A program made the translations under genes and the position numbers. From Flavobacterium ginsengisoli (GTDB lineage: Bacteria > Bacteroidota > Bacteroidia > Flavobacteriales > Flavobacteriaceae), in assembly GCF_029625315.1 (NCBI RefSeq), contig NZ_CP121110.1, forward strand, positions 124,001 to 188,000: a stretch of DNA of 64,000 nt, written 5' to 3'. Positions 48,776 to 58,673 of the stretch are shown here, one piece after another; within the stretch, counting starts at the first letter, position 1; the number at the start of each line of letters is the position of its first letter. The notes beneath the pieces were generated by a model, which saw only the letters and a list, made by a program, of their open reading frames with translations, made no database searches and had not been told where the DNA came from.

Positions 48776-49955
48776 ATGAAAAACCTTCTTTTAATTGTTT
48801 TTTTTATAAGTATAAATTCTCTTCAAGCACAAAATTCTGCCATAAAAAGGCTTGATGGGAGTACAATTTCAACAGATAGTTTAACAGCAACAATTGAAAA
48901 CTTAATGGGTAAAGCCGATGTAAAAGGGCTGGCTGTAGCTATCTTTAACGCTAAAAAGCCTGTTTATATGAAAACTCTTGGCTTTAGTAATGTTGAAACC
49001 AAAAAAGAAGTTAGAGTTGCAGACCAATCTTTATGGTGCTTCTTTAAGTAAAGCCGTATTTGCTGTTTTGGTTATGAAATTGGTAGAAGAGGGCTTGATA
49101 AGTTTAGATAAGCCGCTTCAGGATTATCTGCCCAAACCTATCTATGAATATGATTTTAAAGTATGGCATGAAGATTTTAGAGAATTAAAATCATATCCAG
49201 AATATAAAAAGATAACAGCAAGAATGTGTCTAGATCATACATCTGGATTGCCTAACTGGCGCTGGTTTGAATCTGACGAAAAACTGAAAATTAAGTTTGA
49301 GCCAGGAACTAGATACAGTTATTCTGGCGAAGGACTCACTTATCTTCAGGTTGTTCTAGAAAAAATCACGGGGAAAACTTTAGAAGAAATGGCTCAGGAA
49401 AAAATATTCAAACCGTTGAAAATGACAAATTCGAGTTATCGCTGGCAAGAAAAATTCGAAAAAGATTATGCATACGGGTATGATGAAAACGGAAAAATGC
49501 AGGAAAAAGACAAAGACAATGCACCAAGAGGAGCAGGAACACTAGAAACTACAATAGAAGATTACAGTAAGTTTATAACAGCAATTTTGAATAAAAAAAT
49601 ACTAAATGCTAAATCGTATAAAGAAATGTTTGGCCCACAGATTCGAATTCGTTCTAAAAACCAGTTTGGTCCAGGTGCATTAGAAGACGGAAATTGGAAT
49701 GATAAAACAGAACTTTCCTATGGTTTAGGATGGGGATTGGTAAAAACGCCTTATGGTTATGGTGCATTTAAAGAAGGTCAGGGTTCAGGTTTTCAGAATT
49801 ATAGCATTGTTTTTTCAGACAAGGGCATTGGCATGCTGATTATGTCTAACAGCTACAAAACAGGAGCAATAATGAAGTATTTACTGGAAACAGGAATAAA
49901 AGATACCTACACGCCATGGGAATGGGATCAATATATTCCATATGATAAAAAATGA
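48776..49955 (+). CDS. Beta-lactamase-family serine hydrolase, one frameshift
   Basis: The secreted protein (signal VFFISINSLQAQ) belongs to the class C beta-lactamase / penicillin-binding serine hydrolase family. The active-site Ser-x-x-Lys is SLSK in LYGASLSKAVFAVLVMKLVEEG and a YxG/N-type motif is RYSYSGEG. The frame breaks at 49019-49024 (GCAGAC, expected GCAGC). Removing one A gives RVAANLYGASLSK and a continuous 392 residues. In Bacteroidota such proteins are often esterases or peptidases, not antibiotic resistance enzymes; the substrate is unknown. Confidence 0.85.
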
Positions 49956-50041
49956 GTTTCTAAGTTTCTGAGAGGCTAAGCTTCTAAGACGCTAAGAAAA
50001 AAACTCAGAATCTTAGTATCTTAGAAGCTTAGCATCTTAGA
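49956..50041. repeat. CTTAGAAGCTTAG-type repeats between convergent genes
   Basis: GCTAAGCTTCTAAGACGCTAAG and its inverse CTTAGAAGCTTAGCATCTTAG can fold into a long imperfect hairpin, which probably serves as a bidirectional terminator between the hydrolase and the GntR gene. Confidence 0.6.
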
Positions 50042-51119
50042 TTAGATTGAATTTCTATCAATAAAATTAAAAGGAACTTTTACCTGACCTTTTTCTTTAT
50101 TCAAGATCATTCTGGCTCGCAGTTTCTCCCATTACATTAAAATCGGTTGACATTACAGTAATGCCAAGCAGGTCTTTTAAAGGAGTGTCGTTATAAGAGA
50201 TAACGCCAATATCTTTTCCTAAAACAAATTCTTCATCGCGAATTTGTTTTACTAAATTCACTAAGTCAGATTCTTCAATCGTGATAAATAAATCTCCTTT
50301 TTTAAGAATCATATCATCATAAACTTCACTTAGAATTTCAAAATTGATTTCGTGTTCTACGCAGAATTTTCTAAATCCGTGTAAAATTCGTCTCGGGTAA
50401 GGATAAACGGCTTTGTCTGGATAAACTAGAATTAAACGTTTGTATTTCGATATTTTAGAAAGCCCTTCAATTAGAGCATTATATATGTCATTTTCAAAAT
50501 CCTGATAAATTTTGATTACTTCATCTCCAGCTCCAAGTTTTATATTATCTAAAATAACCAGCTTTTCTTGCGGAATATTTTTAATAGCATTTACAACATT
50601 GTCTGTAAAACTGGAATGTTTTAATTCTTCTGTTTTAAAATGCGTTGTAATGACATAATAATCGTAAGCGCCTTCAAACTTATCTAAGATGTTTAAAAAT
50701 AAGGTTTCGTCGCAGTGGTAAATTTGAAGGTCAACATGTGCATTTGCTCCAAGAGTATCAATAAACGAACTGTATGTTTTCATTTTATACGAACTCAATT
50801 TATTGGTCAGGAACAGAATATTAACCTTAGATTCAAGCTTTGTTCGGGTTATGTAATAGCCTTTTCCTCTAATAGAAGAAATGATTTTCCGCTCTTTTAA
50901 AATATTGTAAGCTTTCTCAACAGTATCACGAGACATATAAAATTCTTCGCTGAAACTATTTATAGATGGAATTTTTTGATTGATTTTTAAATTTCCGTTG
51001 GCGATGTTCTGAAGAATAGAGTCAACAATTTGTTTGTATTTAGGAACTCGTGAATCTTCGTCTATTTTAATAAGCTTAATCATGTTCATTGTTAGGAAAT
51101 TTGTTTGGCATTTCAGCAA
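50042..51119 (-). CDS. GntR-family regulator with periplasmic-binding-like effector domain (rhamnose locus), one frameshift
   Basis: The N-terminal GntR winged helix is RVPKYKQIVDSILQNIANG...KINQKIPSINSFSEEFYMSRDTVEKAYNIL. The rest (VNILFLTNKLSSYK..., KRLILVYPDKAVYPYPRRILHGF, DIGVISYNDTPLKDLLGITVMSTDF) is a LacI-like sugar-binding domain. The frame breaks at 50115-50120 (GCTCGC on plus). Removing one base gives GETAARMILNKEKGQVKVPFN and a stop at 50042-50044, 358 residues. The likely true start is MIKLIKIDED at about 51083. It is divergent from rhaT and probably senses rhamnose or rhamnulose. Confidence 0.88.
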
Positions 51120-51469
51120 AACTCTTTTTAAATTCTAAATAATTTTAAAAAAATCTCTTTTTTAAAAAAATCTGTTGCGTAGAATCGTTTTAGGCAAGAA
51201 AAAGAGAATTTGACAAGGCTTGTAATCTTTTTTTATAATTTATAAATTTTAACCCGAATGAGGAATCAATAATTACGAAATCGATTGCTAAAGTAGCCAT
51301 TTTAAATTTATTTACCCAATAATTACAGATTGTTATTTCTAATATTCTTTAGTTTTAACAAAAAATATAAAATACGTAAAGGATAGTACAGGACAGTTTT
51401 GTTTTTGACATTCTCTTATTTTACAAAACCAAATCACTATCTAACAAACCAAAAACTAAAATTTATTAA
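51120..51469. promoter_or_regulatory. Divergent GntR/rhaT control region
   Basis: This 350-base A/T-rich region has no ORF. AGTACAGGACAG (about 51386-51397) has a directly repeated ACAG core and might be a regulator site, but I see no convincing palindrome. TATTTTAC near 51418 could be a degenerate -7 box for rhaT. Confidence 0.4.
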
Positions 51470-52519
51470 ATGGAATCATTATTAGGAATCATTTTTCATT
51501 CTATCGGAGGATTTTCTTCGGGTAGTTTTTATATGCCTTTTAAAAAAGTAAAAGACTGGGCTTGGGAAAGCTATTGGCTAGTAGGAGGATTTTTCTCTTG
51601 GCTTATTGTTCCACCAATTGTCGCCTATTTAACGATTCCGCATTTTGGTGAAATTATAGTCGCAACTTCTCCATCAATAAAAACGTTTACATTTTCAATG
51701 GGACTTGTTTGGGGAATTGGCGGTTTAACTTATGGTTTAGGCGTTCGCTATTTAGGAATGTCTTTAGGAAACTCAATCACATTAGGATTTTGTTCTGCAT
51801 TTGGAGCTTTAGTTCCTTCAATTTATTATGATTTTGTTCCAACAGAAGGAAAAATTTCATTCTCTCACATGCTTTCTAATTCTGGCGGACAGTTGGTTTT
51901 ATTAGGTGTTGTAGTATACCTAGTTGGAATTGCTATTTCTGGAAAAGCAGGAATGCTGAAAGAAAAGGATTTTGCAACAGGCCATGAAGATAAGGATAAA
52001 GACTTCAATCTGGTAAAAGGTTTGATTGTAGCAGTGATTTCTGGAATTTTAAGTTCATTTTTTAATTACGGAATCGAAGCTGGAAAACCAATGGCAGAAC
52101 AGGCTTTAATAAATGGAGCAAATCCGTTGTTCCAAAACAATGTGACGTATGTTGTCTTGCTTTGGGGAGGATTAACGACCAATTTCATCTGGTGCCTTTA
52201 TTTGAATTTTAAAAATAAATCAATCAAAAATTATACTGATAAATCTACTCCAATAACAAAAAACGTTTTGTTTTCTGCTCTTGCTGGAACCATGTGGTTT
52301 TTACAGTTTTTCTTTTACGGAATGGGGGAAAGCAAACTTGGAAATGGTGCTAGTTCATGGATTTTACATATGGCGACCATTATTTTAACAGCAAACTTTT
52401 GGGGATTTTACTTGAAAGAATGGACAGGAGTTTCTAAAAAAACAATGAGAACTTTTTTCTGGGGAATTGGGCTTATTATGCTTGCAATCGTTTTGGTAGG
52501 AATTGGTAACTCATTATAA
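51470..52519 (+). CDS. rhaT: L-rhamnose/proton symporter
   Basis: This 349-residue inner-membrane transporter has about ten transmembrane helices, as in RhaT/drug-metabolite transporters. The N-terminus IIFHSIGGFSSGSFYMPFKKVKDWAWESYW is characteristic of RhaT. GLTYGLGVRYLGMSLGNSITLGFCSAFGAL and FFYGMGESKLGNGASSWILHM follow. It imports rhamnose released from rhamnogalacturonan and starts the rhamnose operon. The frame is intact. Confidence 0.93.
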   Translation: MESLLGIIFHSIGGFSSGSFYMPFKKVKDWAWESYWLVGGFFSWLIVPPIVAYLTIPHFGEIIVATSPSIKTFTFSMGLVWGIGGLTYGLGVRYLGMSLGNSITLGFCSAFGALVPSIYYDFVPTEGKISFSHMLSNSGGQLVLLGVVVYLVGIAISGKAGMLKEKDFATGHEDKDKDFNLVKGLIVAVISGILSSFFNYGIEAGKPMAEQALINGANPLFQNNVTYVVLLWGGLTTNFIWCLYLNFKNKSIKNYTDKSTPITKNVLFSALAGTMWFLQFFFYGMGESKLGNGASSWILHMATIILTANFWGFYLKEWTGVSKKTMRTFFWGIGLIMLAIVLVGIGNSL

Positions 52520-52549
52520 AATAATTCAAGAAATAATTTTAAATACTAT

Positions 52550-54695
52550 ATGTCGAATACAAACACAATTAATAATATGAATTTTAAGCATGTAAGCTAC
52601 CTTTGGGATGAAGCTAAGGCAGCAGAATTAGCAGGTGATGAAGTAGCGCTTTTTATTTATCGTTCTAACTTGTTAGGAGCTGATTTAAGATTAACCAACT
52701 ACGGCGGTGGAAACACTTCTGTTAAAATTACAGACAAAGATCCTCTTACTGGAGAATCTTCTGAAGTAATGTGGATTAAAGGTTCTGGCGGTGATATCGG
52801 AACGTTGACAAAATCTGGTTGTGCGGCTTTGTATTTAGATAGACTTCGTAATCTTGAAAACGTTTACAGAGGTATTGAGTTTGAAGACGAAATGGTAGAA
52901 TTATTCAACCACTGTATTTTCGATTTAGCTTCAAAAGCACCTTCTATTGATACACCTTTACACGGATTTCTTCCATTCAAACATATTGATCACTTACATC
53001 CAGATGCGGCAATTGCAATCGCTGCTGCGAAAGATGGAAAGAAAATCACAGAAGAATTATTCAACGGAGAAATCGGTTGGGTAGGCTGGCAACGTCCAGG
53101 ATTTGATCTTGGTCTTCAATTGAGAGCTTGTCTAGAGGAAGCAGAAAAAAACGGTAAAAAACTACGCGGAATCATGTTAGGTTCTCATGGTTTATTTACT
53201 TGGGGAGATACTGCGTTTGATAGTTATATCAATACGCTGGAAGTAATAGAGAAATGTGCTTCTTACTTAGAAGATAATTACGGAAAAACACGTCCAGTTT
53301 TTGGAGGTAAAAAAATCGACAGCCTTCCAGAAGCAGATCGTAAATTAAAAGCGACAAAAGTAGCTCCAATTTTAAGAGGTTTCTGTTCATCAGAACGTCA
53401 GATGATTGGTCATTATACAGACGATGCAAGAGTTTTAGAATTCATTAATTCTAATGATTTAGCAAAATTAGCTCCATTAGGAACATCTTGTCCAGACCAC
53501 TTCTTGAGAACTAAAATCAGTCCTTTGGTTTTAGAATTAGATCCAAACGAAGACTTATCAGATGTTGCGGCTGTAAAAGCAAAATTAGCTCCAGCATTCG
53601 AAGCATATCGTGCAATGTACAAAGACTATTACAATGCATGTAAAAAATCAAATTCGCCAGCAATGCGTGACCCAAATCCAGTGGTTATTTTATATCCTGG
53701 AGTTGGTATGTTTACTTTTGCTAAAGATAAAACAATGGCGCGTTTGGCATCTGAATATTATATCAATGCAGTAAACGTGATGAAAGGCGCTGAAGCAGTT
53801 TCAGAATATACTTCTTTACCACACCAAGAAGCTTTTGATATCGAATATTGGTTACTAGAAGAAGCAAAATTACAGCGTATGCCAAAACCAAAAGCATTAT
53901 CTGGAAGAGTAGCTTTAATTACAGGTTCTGCAGGCGGAATTGGTAAAGCTATCGCTAAAAAATTCGCTCAAGAAGGTGCTTGTGTAGTAATCAACGATAT
54001 TAACGAAGAGCGTTTAGAGGGTGCAACTGCTGAGTTCATCAAATCATTTGGAAAAGATGCCGTTTCAAGCACTTTATTGAATGTTACTGATGAAGTAAGC
54101 ACAGAAAAAGCATTAGACGAAGCTTGTTTAGCCTTTGGAGGTGTTGACATTGTGGTGAATAATGCTGGAATTAGTATTTCAAAATCTATCGCAGAACACA
54201 CTCTTGAAGAGTGGGATAGATTATATGATATCTTGGTTAAAGGACAATTTATTGTTTCTAAAGCCGGAATCGAAGTAATGCGCAAACAAGGTTTTGGAGG
54301 AGATATTGTAAATATCGTTTCTAAAAATGCTGTTGTTGCTGGTCCAAATAACCCAGGTTATGGTTCGGCTAAAGTCTGCTCAAGCGCACTTAACACGTTT
54401 AATGGCTGCAGAACTTGGAGCAGATAAAATTCGTGTAAATACAGTAAATCCTGATGCTGTAATTTCAGATTCAAACATTTGGTCTGGAGGATGGGCAGAA
54501 GGTCGTGCAAAAGCATACGGAATTACAGTTGAAGAACTTCCGGCTTACTATGCAAAACGTACGTTATTAAATGAAATCATATTGCCAGATGATATTGCCA
54601 ATGCTTGTTATGCTTTTGTTGGAGGTTTACTAGGTAAATCTACAGGAAATGCCTTAAACGTAGACGGTGGCGTAGCCATGGGCTTTTATAGATAA
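52550..54695 (+). CDS. rhaD: Bifunctional rhamnulose-1-phosphate aldolase / L-lactaldehyde dehydrogenase, one frameshift
   Basis: The N-terminal class II aldolase domain (about 10-430: YGGGNTSVKI, DTPLHGFLPFKHIDHLHPDA, MLGSHGLFTWG) cleaves rhamnulose-1-P to DHAP and L-lactaldehyde. The C-terminal SDR domain (from about 450: LSGRVALITGSAGGIGKAIA, NNAGIS, catalytic GYGSAK) would oxidise lactaldehyde to L-lactate. The frame breaks at 54374-54379 (GTCTGC, expected GCTGC). Removing one T gives GYGSAKAAQAHLTRLMAAELGADK and 714 residues in all, the usual size of this fusion. A start at 52577 (MNFKHVSYLW) is also possible. Confidence 0.93.
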
Positions 54696-54750
54696 AGATT
54701 GTTTAGGTTTTTTATATAAGTTTGTTTAAGCAAAAGTGGTTTTTTGTGGT

Positions 54751-54785
54751 CTAGCGTTCGAAGTCTTTCGAACGTTAGATTTTTT
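54751..54785 (+). terminator. Hairpin after rhaD
   Basis: CTAGCGTTCGAA and TTCGAACGTTAG pair (one mismatch) with a four-base loop, then six Ts. It suggests that rhaI has its own promoter in the 110 bases that follow. Confidence 0.75.
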
Positions 54786-54897
54786 AGCATATAACAATTC
54801 GCTTTAACAAAGAAAACTTAACAAAAAAGTGAAGTAAAACGGGAGTTCACAGCGTATAAAGTTATATATTGTAAACTCTATTAAAATATCAATAACT

Positions 54898-56172
54898 ATG
54901 TTAATCGGATCAAACCACATCGAATCTCATAACGAAGATTTATTAAAAAAACACCAAAATAAATTAGTTTTTACAGCATCAGAAATAAATGATACAGAAG
55001 CTATTATTCAAAAATTAATCGATTTTCAAATTGCAATTCCATCTTGGGCTTTAGGGACAGGAGGAACAAGATTCGGACGTTTCGCTGGTGGAGGAGAACC
55101 TCGTTCATTAGAAGAAAAAATTGAAGATGTTGGTTTGCTTCACAAATTAAATAATGCTTCTGGTGCGATTTCACTTCATATTCCGTGGGATATCCCGACA
55201 GATTACAAAGCAATCAAAACACTAGCAAATCAGCACGGATTGAAGTTTGATGCGATGAATTCGAATACGTTTCAAGATCAAGCAAGTTCTGAGCACACTT
55301 ATAAATACGGTTCTTTACAAAACGTAAACAAAGCAGTTCGCAAACAAGCAATTGCCCATAATATTGAAGTTATTAAACACGGGATCGAGTTAGGTTCTGA
55401 GTCTTTAACAATTTGGCTGGCAGATGGTTCTAACTTTCCAGGACAGTTAAATTTCAGAAAAGCGTATCAAAATACATTAGAAAGTTTAGAGGAAATCTAC
55501 GATGCATTGCCTTCAAACTGGAAATTATTTTTAGAATATAAATGTGCTGAGCCTAACTTTTATTCTACGACTGTAGCAGATTGGGGGCAGTCTTATTCGT
55601 ATGTTAAAAAGTTAGGCGATAAAGCGCAGACTTTAGTTGATTTAGGTCACCACCTTCCAAACGCTAATATTGAGCAAATCGTTTCTTTATTATTGATGGA
55701 AAACAAACTAGGAGGTTTCCACTTTAACGATTCAAAATACGGCGACGATGATTTAACAGCGGGAGCTTTAAAACCATATCAATTATTCTTAATTTTTAAT
55801 GAATTGGTTGAAGGAATGGATGCAAGAGGAATGAATCACGCCAAAGATTTAGGCTGGATGATCGATGCTTCTCACAACATCAAAGATCCGTTAGAAGATT
55901 TATTGCAGTCTGTTGAAGCGATTATGATTGCTTATGCGCAAGCACTTTCTGTAGACAGAAAAGCATTGGAACAAGCACAAGAAGAAAATGATGTGGTAAA
56001 AGCGCAAGAAATTCTTCAAAACGCATTCCGTACAGATGTTCGCGCATTAGTGGCAGAAGCTCGTCTTCGTTCTGGAGCGGCATTAAATCCCGTAGAATTA
56101 TATCGTTCACTTCAGGTTAGAGAAAACCTAGTTGGCGAGAGAGGTTTAAAAACAATGGCCACTGGGTTGTAG
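54898..56172 (+). CDS. rhaI: L-rhamnose isomerase (RhaI type)
   Basis: RhaI isomerises L-rhamnose to L-rhamnulose in the cytoplasm. The 424-residue TIM-barrel protein has IAIPSWALGTGGTRFGRF near the N-terminus. Metal-binding segments are FLEYKCAEPNFY (Glu), VDLGHHLPNANIEQIV (Asp, His) and GGFHFNDSKYGDDDLTAG (His, Asp). The C-terminus has LDVRALVAEAR-like sequence (TDVRALVAEARLRSGAALNPVELYR). This is the Pseudomonas/Bacteroidota-type enzyme and not E. coli RhaA. The frame is intact. Confidence 0.92.
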   Translation: MLIGSNHIESHNEDLLKKHQNKLVFTASEINDTEAIIQKLIDFQIAIPSWALGTGGTRFGRFAGGGEPRSLEEKIEDVGLLHKLNNASGAISLHIPWDIPTDYKAIKTLANQHGLKFDAMNSNTFQDQASSEHTYKYGSLQNVNKAVRKQAIAHNIEVIKHGIELGSESLTIWLADGSNFPGQLNFRKAYQNTLESLEEIYDALPSNWKLFLEYKCAEPNFYSTTVADWGQSYSYVKKLGDKAQTLVDLGHHLPNANIEQIVSLLLMENKLGGFHFNDSKYGDDDLTAGALKPYQLFLIFNELVEGMDARGMNHAKDLGWMIDASHNIKDPLEDLLQSVEAIMIAYAQALSVDRKALEQAQEENDVVKAQEILQNAFRTDVRALVAEARLRSGAALNPVELYRSLQVRENLVGERGLKTMATGL

Positions 56173-56303
56173 TTATAAGTTATGAATTATGAGTTATAAG
56201 TTGAGTCTTTTTGTGTTTTGTACTAAAAACATAAAAAGACTTAGCTTAAACATAAAAAAACATAATTCAAGAACTCATAACTTATAACTCATAACTCATA
56301 ATT
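56173..56303. repeat. 130-bp inverted repeat of GAGTTATAAGTTATGA units between rhaI and rhaK
   Basis: The left arm has TTATAAGTTATGAATTATGAGTTATAAGTT and the right arm its approximate inverse, ending eight bases before the kinase ATG. Related direct units (GAGTTATGAGT) lie at about 19485-19505. It may form a long mRNA hairpin within the operon. Confidence 0.65.
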
Positions 56304-56310
56304 AGAATAA

Positions 56311-57672
56311 ATGAATGTAGTTGCGATTTTTGATATTGGTAAAACAAACAAAAAGGTTTTTTTATTTAACGAAAATTATAAAATTGTCTGGGAAAAATCG
56401 GTAAATCTGGAGGAAACCACAGACGAAGACGGATTTCCGTGTGAAGATATCGAAGTGCTTAAAAATTGGATTTTAGATCGATTATCTGAAATAAAAGAGC
56501 TTAAAGATTATGTTTTAAAAGCCATCAATTTTAGCACTTACGGAGCAAGTTTTGTTTATATAGACGAAAACGGAAAAGTTTTAACTCCTCTGTATAATTA
56601 TTTAAAAGATTATCCAGAGGATTTAAAAGCTGATTTCTATGAAAAATATAAAGGAGAAAAAAAGTTTGCTGTAAAAACAGCTTCTCCAGTTTTGGGCAGT
56701 TTAAATTCGGGAATGCAGATTTACCGCATAAAAGAACAAAAGCCCGAAATATTTGAAAAAGTAAAATACTGTCTGCATTTGCCTCAGTTTTTAAGTTTTC
56801 TTTTAACGAATGAAGCATACGCTGATATTACAAGTATTGGCTGCCACACCAATTTGTGGAATTTCAAAAAAATGAAATACCATAAATGGCTGAAAGAAGA
56901 AGGTATTTCAGATAAAATACCGCCAATTCATTTTGGTAAAGATGTCATTATGACCCGCGAAAATATTGCAATTGGAGTTGGTCTTCACGATAGTTCATCG
57001 GCAATTATTCCTTATACAATCAATTTTACAGAACCTTTTGTTTTATTGTCTACAGGAACTTGGAGTATTTCTTTAAATCCGTTCAACAACAAACCTCTAA
57101 CGTTTGACGAATCGCAAAACGACTGTTTGTGCTATATGCAATATACTGAGAAACCTGTAAAAGCGGCTCGTTTATTTGCAGGAAACGAACACGAAGTGCA
57201 GACCAAACGCTTGGCAGAACATTTTAAGGTTCCTGTTGATACGTACAAAGAAGTTTATTTTGATAAAAAAATAGTAGCCAATTTACGCGCACTTAACTAT
57301 CAGATTTTCTATCCAAAAAAATACAATTTTGATATCCTGAAAGAATGCCCTTTTCAAAAAAGAGACCTTTCACACTATAAAAATTACGAAACCGCTTATC
57401 ATCAATTAATGTTAGATTTGGTAGAACAGCAGGTTTTTTCTACCAATTTGGTCATTCATAACAGTCCAGTAAAAAAGATTTTTGTGGATGGAGGTTTCAG
57501 TAAAAATTCGATTTACATGAATTTATTGGCAGAAGCTTTTCCAGATGTAGAAGTTTATGCGGCCTCGATGGCGCAGGCAAGTGCTTTGGGAGCTGCGTTG
57601 GCAATTCATGATAATTGGAATCCAAAACCAATTCAGAACGATTTAATTGACTTGAAATTCTATAAACATTAG
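56311..57672 (+). CDS. rhaB: FGGY-family carbohydrate kinase, probable rhamnulokinase
   Basis: The 453-residue kinase would phosphorylate L-rhamnulose to rhamnulose-1-phosphate. FGGY features are VVAIFDIGKTNKKVFLFNENYKIVWE (phosphate 1), NFSTYGASFVYID, LLSTGTWSISLNPFN and the C-terminal ATP-binding VDGGFSKNSIYMNLLAEAFP...ASALGAALAIH. Placement between rhaI and lutABC in a rhamnose locus fixes the substrate by context; fuculokinase would be the alternative. The frame is intact. Confidence 0.88.
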   Translation: MNVVAIFDIGKTNKKVFLFNENYKIVWEKSVNLEETTDEDGFPCEDIEVLKNWILDRLSEIKELKDYVLKAINFSTYGASFVYIDENGKVLTPLYNYLKDYPEDLKADFYEKYKGEKKFAVKTASPVLGSLNSGMQIYRIKEQKPEIFEKVKYCLHLPQFLSFLLTNEAYADITSIGCHTNLWNFKKMKYHKWLKEEGISDKIPPIHFGKDVIMTRENIAIGVGLHDSSSAIIPYTINFTEPFVLLSTGTWSISLNPFNNKPLTFDESQNDCLCYMQYTEKPVKAARLFAGNEHEVQTKRLAEHFKVPVDTYKEVYFDKKIVANLRALNYQIFYPKKYNFDILKECPFQKRDLSHYKNYETAYHQLMLDLVEQQVFSTNLVIHNSPVKKIFVDGGFSKNSIYMNLLAEAFPDVEVYAASMAQASALGAALAIHDNWNPKPIQNDLIDLKFYKH

Positions 57673-57768
57673 GTAAAAACGGTCTGTATGTTGTAAATTT
57701 GCTGAGAAACGTATTTTTTACATTTTTACAGTACACGCCTAAATGAACAACACACTAAATACTACAAC

Positions 57769-58509
57769 ATGAAAATTGGACTTTTTATACCTTGTTATGT
57801 CGACCAATTTTATCCAAAAGTAGGAATTGCAACCTACGAATTGTTACAAAAATTAGGTTGTGACGTCGAATTTCCGATGGGACAGACCTGCTGCGGACAA
57901 CCAATGGCAAATAGCGGTTATGCACATTTAACGAAAGGATGCGATGCCAATTTTATTGCCAATTTTTCTGGATTTGATTACATAGTCTGTCCTTCTGGAA
58001 GTTGTGTTTTGCATGTAAAAGACCATTTGCATGACGAAAAACAAGAAGAGAAGGCAACGGCAATTAGAAATACAGTATATGAACTTACTGAGTTTATAAC
58101 CGATGTTTTAAAAATTGACCATATAGATGGAAGATTTCCGTATAAAGTCGGAATGCACGTAAGCTGTCACGGTCAGCGCGGTTTAAAGCTTTCGCAGATG
58201 TCAGAATTAAATGCACCATTTTTTTCTAAGCCAGAACAATTATTACATGGTATAAAAGATCTTGATTTGGTTGCTTTAACGAGAAAAGACGAATGTTGTG
58301 GTTTTGGAGGTACGTTTTGTGTGACCGAAGAAGCAGTTTCTGTAAAAATGGGACAAGATCGTATTAAAGATCACGAAAGTCATGATGTGGATTATATTAC
58401 AGGCGGAGACATGTCTTGCTTGATGCATTTAGACGGAATTCTAAAAAGGCAAAAAAGCAGAATCAAAACCATTCATATTGCCGAAATATTAAATTCACTC
58501 GAAAACTAA
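57769..58509 (+). CDS. lutA: L-lactate oxidation complex subunit LutA (Fe-S protein)
   Basis: The 246-residue protein has two CCG-type cysteine-rich domains: GQTCCGQPMANSGYAHL with CPSGSCVLHVKDH, and SCHGQRGLKLS with DECCGFGGTFCVTEEAVSVKMG. These are the hallmarks of LutA/GlpC-like redox subunits. LutABC oxidises L-lactate to pyruvate. Here it follows rhamnulokinase by 96 bases and would dispose of the lactate produced by the RhaD fusion. Confidence 0.93.
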   Translation: MKIGLFIPCYVDQFYPKVGIATYELLQKLGCDVEFPMGQTCCGQPMANSGYAHLTKGCDANFIANFSGFDYIVCPSGSCVLHVKDHLHDEKQEEKATAIRNTVYELTEFITDVLKIDHIDGRFPYKVGMHVSCHGQRGLKLSQMSELNAPFFSKPEQLLHGIKDLDLVALTRKDECCGFGGTFCVTEEAVSVKMGQDRIKDHESHDVDYITGGDMSCLMHLDGILKRQKSRIKTIHIAEILNSLEN

Positions 58510-58529
58510 TATAGATGTTGAGTATAAAA

Positions 58530-58627
58530 TTTAACCGCAAAGTGCGCAAAGTTTTACGCAAGGTTCGCAAAGTTAATTTTAATCTTTGCGAACTTTGCGC
58601 TTTTTCCTTTGCGAACTTTGCGGTTAA
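58530..58627. repeat. CGCAAAG inverted repeat between lutA and lutB
   Basis: TTAACCGCAAAGTGCGCAAAG and its inverse CTTTGCGAACTTTGCGGTTAA flank an inner CGCAAAG/CTTTGCG pair, forming a roughly 95-bp cruciform-like element inside the operon. It belongs to the family seen at 25082-25755. Confidence 0.7.
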
Positions 58628-58673
58628 ATAAATCATTATAAACATTTCAAAATTGACTTTTAAATAATTAAAA

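Noticed and set aside
48776..49955. Antibiotic-resistance beta-lactamase
   Set aside because: Only the general SxxK serine hydrolase fold is visible; such proteins are widespread in Bacteroidota as esterases or peptidases.
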